From: Clostridiales bacterium
Lineage (GTDB): Bacteria > Bacillota > Clostridia > Oscillospirales > Oscillospiraceae
Assembly: GCA_018374635.1 (NCBI GenBank)
Contig: JAHAEW010000019.1
Location: forward strand, 1 to 43,680
DNA length: 43,680 bases
Reading direction: 5' to 3'
Each line of letters opens with the position of its first letter. Within the stretch, counting starts at the first letter, position 1. This document shows, piece by piece, positions 24,187 through 32,296 of the stretch. The translations under genes were made by a program, and so were the position numbers. The notes beneath the pieces were generated by a model that saw only the letters and a program-made list of their open reading frames with translations, had not been told where the DNA came from and ran no database searches.

Positions 24187-25731
24187 TCAGTAGTGCAGGC
24201 CCTCGAAGCGCTCCATCCCGATAGCGGAGAGGCCCATGCCCTGCAAGTCGGCCTGGCGGGCCACCATGCCGGTCCACTCGTTGAGGGGGACCCAGATGGC
24301 GTCGTTGACCAGGAGCTCCAGGATCTGCTTGTGGTCGGCACTGACTGCGGCGGGATCGCTGTTGACCGCGGCGTCGTCCACCAGAGCGTCTACCTGGGGG
24401 TTGCTGTAAAAGGAGCGGTTGCCGCCATCGCCCATGCTGTAAGAGGTAAAGAGAGGACGGTAAGTATTATCCGGCTCCGCGTTGGCGATCCAGCCGCTGA
24501 GAGCAGCCTGGTGCTCGCCCTTGCCGGTGCGCTCATAGAAGGTGGCGGACTCCATCATCTCGATCTTCATGGTCACGCCGATCTCCTGGAGATTGGCCTG
24601 AATGACAGTGGCGGCACGGTTGCGGGCATCGCCGGCCAGATAGCAGGTGAAGGTGAAGCCATCGCCGTAGCCGGCCTCAGCCAGCAGCTCCTTGGCCTTG
24701 GCGGGATCGTAGGTGTAAATGCCGTCCACTTCCTCGTAACCGATGGCGGCGGAGTTGAAATACTCGTTGGTGACCTTGCCGGCGCCGTTGACCATAGCGG
24801 TGAGGACGTCGTCCTTGTTGATGGCATAGTTCATGGCCTGGCGGACCTTCACGTTGTCGAAGGGAGCCTTGGTGACGTTGAAAAGCATGAACTCGCTGCG
24901 GGTAGAGCCGAATTCATCCAGAGCCAGAGACTCACTCTCGCGGATGCGGTCGGCGTCATTGGAGGGCACATTGAGCATCACATCGATCTCGCCGTTTTCC
25001 AGAGCAATGGTACGGGAGGTCTCCTCGGGGATGATCTTGAAGATCAGGCCATCGTTCTGGGCCGCACGCTCTGGGTCAAAGTAATTGTCATACTTGGTCA
25101 GCTCAAAGGAGGCGCCGGGGACCCACTCCTTGAAGGTATACTGGCCGGTACCCATGGGGGCGTCGGCCAGGGTCTTGCCGCCGGTTTCCAGCTCCTCGGT
25201 GTAGGTCTTGTCCAGAATGGCAGAACCCATATGGGCCAGAGAGGAGATCAGCGCGTTGCTGGGCGTATTGAGGTGGATGATAAAGTTGAGATCGTCCACC
25301 ACTTCCACAGACTCGATCATGGAGACCAGATGTCCCACCTTGGCAGACTCCTTCTGGCGCTCCAGAGAGAACTTGACGTCTTCGGCGGTGAGGGTATCGC
25401 CGTTATGGAAGGTGACGCCCTCTTTCAGCTTGAAGTTATAGGTCACATCGTCAACGGCCTGCCAGCTCTCGGCCAGATCGCCCACAAATTCATTTGTGGT
25501 CTCGTCCAGAAGGACCAGAGTGCTGTAAATATGGCGGGTGGCGTAGCCGGAAGCAGTATCGTTTTGCAGATGGGGGTCCAGAGAAGACAGGTCGGAGCTG
25601 ATGCCGATGGTCATCACGGTCTTGCCGGAGTTGTCTTCGGAACCGGAGGAGCCGCAGCCGGCCAATAGGGACAGGCTGAGGGCGCAGGCCAATGCGAGGC
25701 TAACGGTTTTCTTCAAAGTTGGTCTTTTCAT
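24187..25731 (-). CDS. Peptide-binding lipoprotein, SBP family 5 (DppA/OppA type)
   Basis: The 514-residue lipoprotein has a signal sequence ending LLAGC with lipidated Cys26. The SBP_bac_5 fold shows SSDLSSLDPHLQ, YNFKLKEGVTFHNGDTLTAEDVKFSLER and VRQAMNYAINKDDV. It captures short peptides outside the membrane and feeds the DppBCDF channel encoded downstream. GGGAG lies five bases before this ATG; upstream in-frame codons lack a ribosome site and would precede the signal peptide. Relatives also bind nickel or opines, but the adjacent peptidase favours peptides. Confidence 0.9.
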   Translation of the reverse strand: MKRPTLKKTVSLALACALSLSLLAGCGSSGSEDNSGKTVMTIGISSDLSSLDPHLQNDTASGYATRHIYSTLVLLDETTNEFVGDLAESWQAVDDVTYNFKLKEGVTFHNGDTLTAEDVKFSLERQKESAKVGHLVSMIESVEVVDDLNFIIHLNTPSNALISSLAHMGSAILDKTYTEELETGGKTLADAPMGTGQYTFKEWVPGASFELTKYDNYFDPERAAQNDGLIFKIIPEETSRTIALENGEIDVMLNVPSNDADRIRESESLALDEFGSTRSEFMLFNVTKAPFDNVKVRQAMNYAINKDDVLTAMVNGAGKVTNEYFNSAAIGYEEVDGIYTYDPAKAKELLAEAGYGDGFTFTCYLAGDARNRAATVIQANLQEIGVTMKIEMMESATFYERTGKGEHQAALSGWIANAEPDNTYRPLFTSYSMGDGGNRSFYSNPQVDALVDDAAVNSDPAAVSADHKQILELLVNDAIWVPLNEWTGMVARQADLQGMGLSAIGMERFEGLHY

Positions 25732-25866
25732 AATATCTCCCTTCTTTTCGCGACAATTTCCTTTCCCACAATACGCGGTGAAACGCTGTGGAAGCCGGAG
25801 TGCATATTCGAACGGACAGGCGTTGACACAGCACACACTACTGTGAGAAAGAATGTGGTAAGACCA

Positions 25867-25872
25867 ATTATA
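25867..25872 (-). promoter_or_regulatory. -10 element of the peptide-uptake operon promoter
   Basis: A perfect TATAAT on the minus strand, about 135 bases before the binding-protein start, in an AT-rich region. The matching -35 (TTGTTT, 16-base spacer) is weak, suggesting an activator-dependent or extended promoter. Confidence 0.5.
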
Positions 25873-26198
25873 TCATATTACATCCAAAAAACAATCTTTT
25901 TTGCAGGAAGAATCATAAAGAACATGCGGAATATTTTTCCGCTTATGAAAAAAAGGGAACGCTACCTTAATAATGAATAAAAAAATTTGCACAAAAGGGG
26001 CGGTTAAAATTCAAAGAGATGAGGAAATACAGAAGTGCCACAAGGATATGGTATCGTGGACTCAAATACAAAAACAGCGAGGCGCAGGCAGAGGCTGGCT
26101 GTTCTTCACTCGGTTTGCCCGCCCAATCTCCATACCAGATAACGTTGAGTTTCTTCCTTTTATATCCCTCCCCTCCGTTCCCTTCACGCTATTATAAA
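25873..26198. other. Intergenic region, no supported gene
   Basis: Between the peptide operon promoter and the terminator at 26199 lies AT-rich sequence with short open frames only (for example 25973-26197), which lack a ribosome site and any recognisable motif. Nothing else is seen. Confidence 0.5.
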
Positions 26199-26240
26199 AA
26201 AGCAGACACTCACAAAGAAGAGAGTGTCTGCTTTCGCTTT
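26199..26240 (-). terminator. Terminator of the Rbs-like/cyclase operon
   Basis: A 13-bp perfect stem (26199-26211 and 26222-26234) has a ten-base loop. On the minus strand it is followed by a T-rich run (26203 downwards), about 120 bases beyond the cyclase stop. The plus-strand side is also T-rich, so it may act in both directions. Confidence 0.7.
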
Positions 26241-26355
26241 ACAAGTGCGGATACAGAATGGAACCGGATCTCGCCGCCTTTTTATTGGAGGATAAAGGAA
26301 TGGCTTGTCTGGGAAGAACCCAGCAAAAATTTATGCAACGAGGAACGGAGAAACA

Positions 26356-27018
26356 TTATACCGCAGCCACCGCCCGAACGGGAGCGCCGGAAAAACCCTG
26401 GAGCTTGATGGGGAAAGCCATCAGGTAGCAGGAGCCGATGGACACCAGCTCCTCGGGAATCAGCAGCTCTTCCAGAATCCAGATCCCATGGGAGAGCAGC
26501 TCCTCATGGCAGGGTCTTCCGGTCCCCTCGTACCAGCCGCCCATACTCATGGCGTCAATGGCGATGCCCTTGATCCCCTTCTCGCGCAGCCACTTTGCGG
26601 ACTCGCCGGTCAGATAGGGCCAGTCGTGCTGATAAATCTCGTCCATGCTGCGCTTGGGGCCCCATCCAGTGTGAAGGATTACAATGGAACCGGGGTGGAT
26701 GGCGGAGGAATAGGGCTTCAGGTGAAAAATTTCGATTCCCTGGCGGGGCTGGATCGCCTTGCTCACATCCACGATCACGGCCTCGCCCTGAAATGTGGAC
26801 ACATCAATCTGATCTACCGTAATGCCGTCGGGGAAGAAGTGGAAGGGAGCGTCCAGATGCGTGCCCGTATGGCTGTTCAGCCGGATCTGCTCGGCGTTAA
26901 AGCGGTCTTTCTCATAGCGGGCCTCATACTGGACCAGAGTAGGCTCGTAGGTAGGCCAGCCCGGGCAGTGGTCAAAGACTGGCTGGGAGAGGTCGTAGAA
27001 CTTTTTAAAAGAAGTCAT
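26356..27018 (-). CDS. Cyclase-family metal hydrolase (PF04199)
   Basis: The 220-residue enzyme carries the family motif H-x-G-T-H-x-D-A-P-x-H at residues 50-60 (SHTGTHLDAPFHF), supplying metal ligands, and a later H171 in CHEELL. The superfamily includes kynurenine formamidase and isatin hydrolase, which open or cleave amide/formamide bonds. It is the last gene behind an Rbs-like importer, 15 bases after the binding-protein gene, so it probably acts on the imported compound. A purine- or pyrimidine-ring breakdown product is plausible given the nearby 8-oxoguanine deaminase-like gene; that is inference. Confidence 0.83.
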   Translation of the reverse strand: MTSFKKFYDLSQPVFDHCPGWPTYEPTLVQYEARYEKDRFNAEQIRLNSHTGTHLDAPFHFFPDGITVDQIDVSTFQGEAVIVDVSKAIQPRQGIEIFHLKPYSSAIHPGSIVILHTGWGPKRSMDEIYQHDWPYLTGESAKWLREKGIKGIAIDAMSMGGWYEGTGRPCHEELLSHGIWILEELLIPEELVSIGSCYLMAFPIKLQGFSGAPVRAVAAV

Positions 27019-27033
27019 TGCCGCTCGCCTCGC

Positions 27034-28032
27034 TTATGCTTCGGTCAGGGCGACTTCCACCAGGGTGTCATAGACCTCGTCAATGTTGTCTTTGGTCACC
27101 AGGAGGGTATCCAGGGTGATCTCCTTCTCCACCTCTTTGCCGGCCAGGTGATCCATGACAGCCTGGGCGGCGTTTCGGCCCATCAGAACGGGCTGCTGGG
27201 CGGAGGTGCCGACGATCTGGCCGCTGCGGATGGCTTCCACGATCTCGGGGGAGCAGTCAAAGGCAGCCACCAGGACATCGCTGCGGCCGGCCGTCTCCAG
27301 TGCGGACACGGCGCCCATAGAGGGGTCCTCCGCATGGCAGAAGATGGCGCCCAGATTGGGGTGGGCGGTGATCAGATCCTGCGTAAAGGTCTCGCCCTCA
27401 GAGCGGTTCACCTTTTCCATCTGCTTGAAGTCCACATCGACCAGATTGTTGCTGGCAATACCCTCGTCAAAGCCGTCCTTGCGGAGCACGCCGTTGATGC
27501 GGGCCTGATTCAGTGCGATCTGGGCAACTTCGGCGCCGGGTTCCAGAAGGGAAGCCACATACTCGCCGATGGCCTTTCCGCCGGCCAGGTTGTCGGTGCT
27601 GATGTAGGAGACATACTCGCCGGAATCGGTACCGATGTCACAGATCACAACGGGAACGCCGGCCTCCTCCGCAAGGGAGAGCACAGACACACAGGAGGCG
27701 CTGTCGGTGGGGGAGATGACGATGGCGTCCACCTGCTTGGTGAGAGCGTCCTGGGCGTTGGAAAGCTGGGTGTTGGCATCGTCCTTGGAGTCATAGGTGA
27801 CGCACTCGATACCGGATTTGGAGAGCTCGTCCTCCACGCCATGGCGGACATATCTCCAGAAGGGAACATCCAGAGAGGGGGTCAGATAGGCCACCTTGGC
27901 GGCAGCCTCGCCGCTGCCGGAGCCGGACGCTGCCGGAGCGGGCGTATTTCCCGCCCCGCCGCCGCAGCCGGCCAGCATGCCGGCGGTCATGGCGGCGCAC
28001 AGGAAGAGACCGAGTACCTTGTTCTTTTTCAT
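27034..28032 (-). CDS. RbsB-like periplasmic-binding lipoprotein
   Basis: The 332-residue lipoprotein has a signal ending MLAGC with Cys23 as lipid site. The Peripla_BP_4 fold shows VAYLTPSLDVPFWRYVRHGV, QVDAIVISPTDSASC and GAIFCHAEDPSMGAV. Family members usually bind pentoses or other sugars, sometimes autoinducer-2 or nucleosides. It is encoded after its own permease and ATPase genes. The neighbouring cyclase gene suggests a non-sugar ligand, but this is open. Confidence 0.88.
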   Translation of the reverse strand: MKKNKVLGLFLCAAMTAGMLAGCGGGAGNTPAPAASGSGSGEAAAKVAYLTPSLDVPFWRYVRHGVEDELSKSGIECVTYDSKDDANTQLSNAQDALTKQVDAIVISPTDSASCVSVLSLAEEAGVPVVICDIGTDSGEYVSYISTDNLAGGKAIGEYVASLLEPGAEVAQIALNQARINGVLRKDGFDEGIASNNLVDVDFKQMEKVNRSEGETFTQDLITAHPNLGAIFCHAEDPSMGAVSALETAGRSDVLVAAFDCSPEIVEAIRSGQIVGTSAQQPVLMGRNAAQAVMDHLAGKEVEKEITLDTLLVTKDNIDEVYDTLVEVALTEA

Positions 28033-28047
28033 TTCATGTTCCTCCTT

Positions 28048-29040
28048 TTAATGATGGTTCTTTTTGAGTTTCAGCTTGGACAATTTTTCTGCCAGCACGG
28101 CAACCACGATCACAGCGCCGATCGCACTGCCCTGCCAGTAGGGATTCACGCCGAGAATATTGAGGGCGTTGCGGAGGAAGCCCACCAAAAACACGCCGAT
28201 GATAGTCCCCCACAGGGTGCCCTTGCCGCCGCTCATGCTGGTGCCGCCGATCACAGCGGCAGCGATGGCGTCCATCTCCATCCCGTCGCCATAGGTGGCG
28301 TCGCAGGCCATCAGGCGGGAGGTCATGATCCAGGCGGCCAGACCGCACATGAGGCCGGAGATGACATAGGCCATCATGACGTTGAATTTCACGTTGATGC
28401 CGGTCAGGCGGGCCGACTCCGCGTTGGAGCCGATGGCATAGAGGAAGCGGCCGAACTTGGTCTTGGAGAGGATAAAGATGAAGACAGCGAACATCACAAA
28501 GATGAAAAGAATATAGACTGGAAAGACGCCCTGGATCTTTCCTTTGCCCAAAAAGCTGTAAATTTCCGGGAACTTAGAGGCGGTGTTGGCGTCCGAGATG
28601 ACATAGTCCAGGCTGCGGCAGATCTGCATGGTGCCCAGAGTAACGATAAAGGCGGGCAGTTTCAAATAGCCGATGAGCACGCCGTTGACCAGGCCGACCA
28701 GCATGCCGACCAGCAGAATGACGGCCACGCCCAGAAAAACATTCTGAGTATTCATCAGCACCATGCAGCCGATCATGCCCGAAAGGCCGAGCGTGGAGCC
28801 CACGGAGAGGTCGATTCCGGACGTGATGATGACAATCGTCATACCGATGGCCAGCAAGGCGGTGGAAGAGACCTGGCTTACCACATTCATGATATTGAAG
28901 GGGGTAAAGAAATAGGGAGACGCAAAGCTCAGAACGACAAAAAAGACGATAAAGACGCCCAGCATGGAAAGCTCGGTCTTATACTCTTTTGCGATCCGTT
29001 TGCCAAGACTTCCGCCCTTTCTCAGTTGCTCTGTGTGCAT
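28048..29040 (-). CDS. RbsC-like ABC importer permease
   Basis: The 330-residue, multi-helix BPD_transp_2 protein has the classical SGIDLSVGSTLGLSGMIGC loop, GTMQICRSLDYVIS and AAAVIGGTSMSGGKGT. The ATG at 29040 has GGAGGAG five bases upstream. It overlaps the ATPase gene by 19 bases, so the two are translationally linked. Longer in-frame starts lie deep inside the ATPase gene and are rejected. Confidence 0.9.
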   Translation of the reverse strand: MHTEQLRKGGSLGKRIAKEYKTELSMLGVFIVFFVVLSFASPYFFTPFNIMNVVSQVSSTALLAIGMTIVIITSGIDLSVGSTLGLSGMIGCMVLMNTQNVFLGVAVILLVGMLVGLVNGVLIGYLKLPAFIVTLGTMQICRSLDYVISDANTASKFPEIYSFLGKGKIQGVFPVYILFIFVMFAVFIFILSKTKFGRFLYAIGSNAESARLTGINVKFNVMMAYVISGLMCGLAAWIMTSRLMACDATYGDGMEMDAIAAAVIGGTSMSGGKGTLWGTIIGVFLVGFLRNALNILGVNPYWQGSAIGAVIVVAVLAEKLSKLKLKKNHH

Positions 29041-30566
29041 ACGATCTCCTCCCCAATCGTGGAATAGTATCCGATTTTTTCTTCTGTTGCCGTGGCGGCA
29101 GACATGGTCCCGGTCAGCTTGCCCTCCCGCATGACATAGATAGTGTCGCACACACCCATAATCTCCGGGATCTCCGAAGAGACGATGATGATCCCCATCC
29201 CCTGGGCGGCCAGATCCTTCAGAATGGCATAGATGTCGGATTTTGCGCCGATGTCTACGCCGCGGGTGGGCTCATCAATGATGAGGACTTTTGGATTGAG
29301 CAGGATCCATTTCGCCAAAAGCACTTTCTGCTGATTGCCGCCGCTGAGACTCTTGACCGGAAGATCAATATTGGCGGTTTTGATGCGCATTTCTTCGATC
29401 ATGCGGCAGCAGTCGGCCTCCGCTTCCCGGTTATGCAAAACCGCGGCGCCCCGGGCGGCCAGCTTGGCAAGGCCGATGTTTTTCAGCACGCTCAGCTCTT
29501 GGAGCAGTCCCTCATTTTTCCGGTCCTCGGTGACAAAGCCCAAGCCGCCGGCCACCGCGGCCTGGATGCTGTGGGCGGTCAGTTCCTGCCCATCCACGTA
29601 GACCCGTCCGCCGCTGCGGGGGTCCGCGCCAAAGATGGCGCGCATGAGCTCCGTCCGGCCCGCGCCGACCAGACCGGAAAAACCGGCGATCTCACCCTGA
29701 TGGACCTGAAAGGAGATGTCCCTGACATAGTCGTTCTGATCGGTGATGTGCTTTGCCTCAAAAACGACGGGAGCCTGGGAGAAATCCCGGACGGTTCTGT
29801 TTTCACCGGCGCCATACAGGTCGGTGACATCCCGTCCCACCATGGCGCGGATCAGGTCGTGCTGGGCAAGCTCTGCGGTGCGCACGCCGTTGAGGATCTG
29901 CTTTCCATCCCGGAGGACCGTGATGCGGTCGGAGATCTCATAGATCTCATGGATCTTGTGGGAGACGATGATAAAGCCTACGCCCTCGGCCTTCAGCTTG
30001 CGGACGATGGCGAAGAGAAGCTCGATCTCCTTGACAGAGAGCGAGGCGGTGGGCTCATCCAGAATGATTACTTTGGCCTTGGTGGAGACCGCTTTCAGGA
30101 TCTCAATGACCTGCATCTGAGCCACGGAGAGCCGGTTTACCTTCTCGTAGGGATCAATGGACTCCTCCATGCCAAAGAGCTTGAGAAGCTCCCGGGCCTC
30201 CCGGGCCATGGCCTTTTGATCGGAAAAAAAGCCGTGCTTATAATACCGCTGATCGGTCAAAAAAATATTTTCTGCAATGGAGAAGTCGGGAAGAAGGCTG
30301 AATTCCTGTGTCACAATGGACACGCCGTGGGAGACCGCATCCCGGACACTGGAGAAATGCTGTACCGTACCGTCAACCTTTAATTCTCCGCCATCCGCAG
30401 TATGGATCCCTGCAATAATTTTGGAGAGCGTAGACTTTCCGGCGCCATTTTCTCCCATCAATGCATGGACTTCACCCCGCTCGAGATCAAAATCGACCTC
30501 TTCAATGGCGGCGACCCCGGAAAAAAGCTTTGTGATATGCGTTGCCTCCACCAGTTTTTGCGCCAT
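29022..30566 (-). CDS. RbsA/MglA-like importer ATPase (two domains)
   Basis: The 514-residue protein has duplicated ATPase domains. The first has Walker A GENGAGKST (38-46) and Walker B VIILDEPTASL. The second has a degenerate Walker A (GLVGAGRTEL) and an intact SLSGGNQQKVLLAKW signature with VLIIDEPTRGVD. This is the usual architecture of ribose/galactose-type importers. GGGAGG lies eight bases before the ATG. It is the first gene of a four-gene operon with its own promoter. Confidence 0.92.
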   Translation of the reverse strand: MAQKLVEATHITKLFSGVAAIEEVDFDLERGEVHALMGENGAGKSTLSKIIAGIHTADGGELKVDGTVQHFSSVRDAVSHGVSIVTQEFSLLPDFSIAENIFLTDQRYYKHGFFSDQKAMAREARELLKLFGMEESIDPYEKVNRLSVAQMQVIEILKAVSTKAKVIILDEPTASLSVKEIELLFAIVRKLKAEGVGFIIVSHKIHEIYEISDRITVLRDGKQILNGVRTAELAQHDLIRAMVGRDVTDLYGAGENRTVRDFSQAPVVFEAKHITDQNDYVRDISFQVHQGEIAGFSGLVGAGRTELMRAIFGADPRSGGRVYVDGQELTAHSIQAAVAGGLGFVTEDRKNEGLLQELSVLKNIGLAKLAARGAAVLHNREAEADCCRMIEEMRIKTANIDLPVKSLSGGNQQKVLLAKWILLNPKVLIIDEPTRGVDIGAKSDIYAILKDLAAQGMGIIIVSSEIPEIMGVCDTIYVMREGKLTGTMSAATATEEKIGYYSTIGEEIVCTQSN

Positions 30567-30606
30567 GCAGATTCCTCCCTTCTTTTATCGGATATTGACT
30601 AAAATG

Positions 30607-30615
30607 ATTATAGCA
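30607..30615 (-). promoter_or_regulatory. Extended -10 promoter of the Rbs-like operon
   Basis: The minus strand reads TGCTATAAT, a perfect extended -10, about 40 bases before the ATPase start. The -35 region is weak (TTGTAT), as expected for an extended -10 or activator-dependent promoter. The LysR and CitB-type regulators encoded immediately upstream are candidate activators. Confidence 0.6.
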
Positions 30616-30648
30616 TACGGAAAAGTTTTTATACAAATATGTAAAAAG

Positions 30649-30685
30649 TATGCCTTTCCATAGAATATAACTATGGAAAGGCATA
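30649..30685 (-). terminator. Terminator after the LysR gene
   Basis: A 15-bp perfect stem (30649-30663 and 30671-30685) with a 7-base loop is followed by CTTTTT on the minus strand. It separates the regulator operon from the Rbs-like operon. Confidence 0.8.
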
Positions 30686-30694
30686 TCATGGAAA

Positions 30695-31600
30695 TTACTC
30701 TCCGATGAATTGATTCAACAGGCGCAGATACTGCTTGGCCAGGGGCTGGAGGATGGTGTCGTTTTTTTTGATCCATCCCAGCTTCAGCCGCTCATCGTCG
30801 CACAGGGGAACGCCGGTCAGGTCATGCCGGAGCAGAAAGGGGGACGGCGCTCCACAGCCAATGGTGTAGGCGTCTGTTTTTTGGAGCAGATAGAGCATGG
30901 TGAGCCCGTCGCTGATGCTGATTTTCCGGTCGGCATCCATGGAAAACCAGCCTTCTTCGGCCAGATTCAGGGAACCGTCCATTCCTTGGTCGTAGCGGAG
31001 CAGGGGGTAGGGGGAGAGCTCTTCCGCGCTTATGGACTTTTTTTGGTGAAGCGGGTGCCGTTTGCTGAAAATCAGATAGGGGCGCAGGCGCTTGATGCTG
31101 TAAAACTCCAGCTTGGCCTTCCGGATCTCTTTCAAAATGACCCGCTCTGACTGGTCCAGAAAATGCAGGATGCCAATTTCGCTCCGGCCGGAGGCCACGT
31201 TCTGGATCACCTCTCTGGTTCTGCCCTCCAGAATCTTGGTGTGATAGCAGGACGTCCCCATTTCGGAGTGAAGAAAGGATACAAAGGACTCGGTTGCGAG
31301 GGGAAAATGCTGCAAGCTGACCGAAAATACTTTTCGGTCAGCCGGTTTGTCAATGTACTTCTGTTTTACAGCGGCCATCTGTTCATAAACTGTGCGGATA
31401 TCCGCTAAAAATTCCTGCCCCTGAGGCGTGATCACAACCCCAGTGCGGCTTCGGACAAAAATAGGAAAGCCGATCTCCTTTTCGACTGATTGGATGGCAT
31501 GGGTCATACTGGGCTGGGCCACGTAGAGCTGCTTCGCCGCTTCGCTGATGGAGTGGGTCTGTGCGGTGACGAGCAGATATTCCATTTCCTTCAGGGTCAT
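30695..31600 (-). CDS. LysR-type transcriptional regulator
   Basis: The 301-residue protein has an N-terminal winged helix (1-60) with ISEAAKQLYVAQPSMTHAIQSVEKEIG, then a linker helix and a substrate-binding domain (about 90-295). GGGAGG lies seven bases before the ATG, which overlaps the stop of the response regulator as ATGA. LysR genes are normally divergent from their target. Here the gene is instead the third member of a two-component operon, directly upstream of the Rbs-like importer, its likely target. Confidence 0.9.
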   Translation of the reverse strand: MTLKEMEYLLVTAQTHSISEAAKQLYVAQPSMTHAIQSVEKEIGFPIFVRSRTGVVITPQGQEFLADIRTVYEQMAAVKQKYIDKPADRKVFSVSLQHFPLATESFVSFLHSEMGTSCYHTKILEGRTREVIQNVASGRSEIGILHFLDQSERVILKEIRKAKLEFYSIKRLRPYLIFSKRHPLHQKKSISAEELSPYPLLRYDQGMDGSLNLAEEGWFSMDADRKISISDGLTMLYLLQKTDAYTIGCGAPSPFLLRHDLTGVPLCDDERLKLGWIKKNDTILQPLAKQYLRLLNQFIGE

Positions 31601-32295
31601 TTGGATTCCTCCCTTCCGGGGACGGCGTGGTAAAAGACGGCCGGGCGCCCTCCGGTCTCATATTCCACGCGGCTGGAGATCTCATGCTGTTCTACCATAT
31701 AATTTAGATACCGCTGTACAGTTACTTTGGACAGGGAGAGCTGTTGTGCCAGCAGATCCGCAGGCATGGCGCGCTCCTGCCGGATGCGCTGCAAAAGCTG
31801 GTCATAGATCTGCGTTTGCAGGCCCTTTTCCCGCAGCGCCGCCACAAATGTCTCTTCCGAGGCGGGGCGGTTTGCAAATACCGCGTCGATCTCGCTCTGA
31901 TTCAGACGTCCAGTGGAGTTGATAATGCGCCGGCGCTGGTCAAATTTCAGGAGAGTCTCCACCATACGCTCGGAGGAAAAAGGCTTCAGCAGGTAATCGA
32001 CCACGCCAAAGGGGAGGACGTCCCGCACCTGCTCCACGTCGCTGGAAGCGGTGACGACGATCACGTCCAAAGGGAGGTCCTCTTTCCGCAGGCGGTATAG
32101 AAATTCCGTGCCGCTCATCTGGGGCATAAACAGATCCAGCAGGATCAGGTCCACCGGATTGAGCCAGATGTAGTTGAGCGCCTCCTCGCCGTTGGAAAAA
32201 ATCGCCTTTACCTGAAAATCAGGCACTTTTTCAATGGCGGCTTTCGTTATTTTGGCCGTATCCGGCTCATCTTCTACGATGATGACTCGATACAT
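31597..32295 (-). CDS. CitB/DcuR-type response regulator
   Basis: A 232-residue protein. The receiver domain has acidic residues E8/D9 and the phosphate acceptor D54 (LILLDLFMP), plus K104 (LLKPF). The C-terminal DNA-binding part has an HTH, LAQQLSLSKVTVQRYLNYM, typical of the CitB/DcuR/MalR group that responds to small carboxylates. AAAGGAG lies seven bases before the ATG, one base after the kinase stop. It is the partner of the kinase encoded just upstream and is coupled to the LysR gene downstream. Confidence 0.92.
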   Translation of the reverse strand: MYRVIIVEDEPDTAKITKAAIEKVPDFQVKAIFSNGEEALNYIWLNPVDLILLDLFMPQMSGTEFLYRLRKEDLPLDVIVVTASSDVEQVRDVLPFGVVDYLLKPFSSERMVETLLKFDQRRRIINSTGRLNQSEIDAVFANRPASEETFVAALREKGLQTQIYDQLLQRIRQERAMPADLLAQQLSLSKVTVQRYLNYMVEQHEISSRVEYETGGRPAVFYHAVPGREESK

Positions 32296-32296
32296 C

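Noticed and set aside
22033..25668. Plus-strand open frame of 1211 codons across the peptide importer genes
   Set aside because: It spans several well-identified minus-strand genes and their ribosome sites. The protein is rich in His/Gly/Asp with no domain, a shadow frame.
25973..26197. Small plus-strand frame (74 codons) in the AT-rich gap
   Set aside because: No ribosome site, no family resemblance, and it runs into the terminator of the opposite-strand operon.
26305..29067. Plus-strand open frame of 920 codons opposite the cyclase and Rbs-like genes
   Set aside because: Antisense to clear cyclase, RbsB and RbsC genes; no start signal and no recognisable domain.
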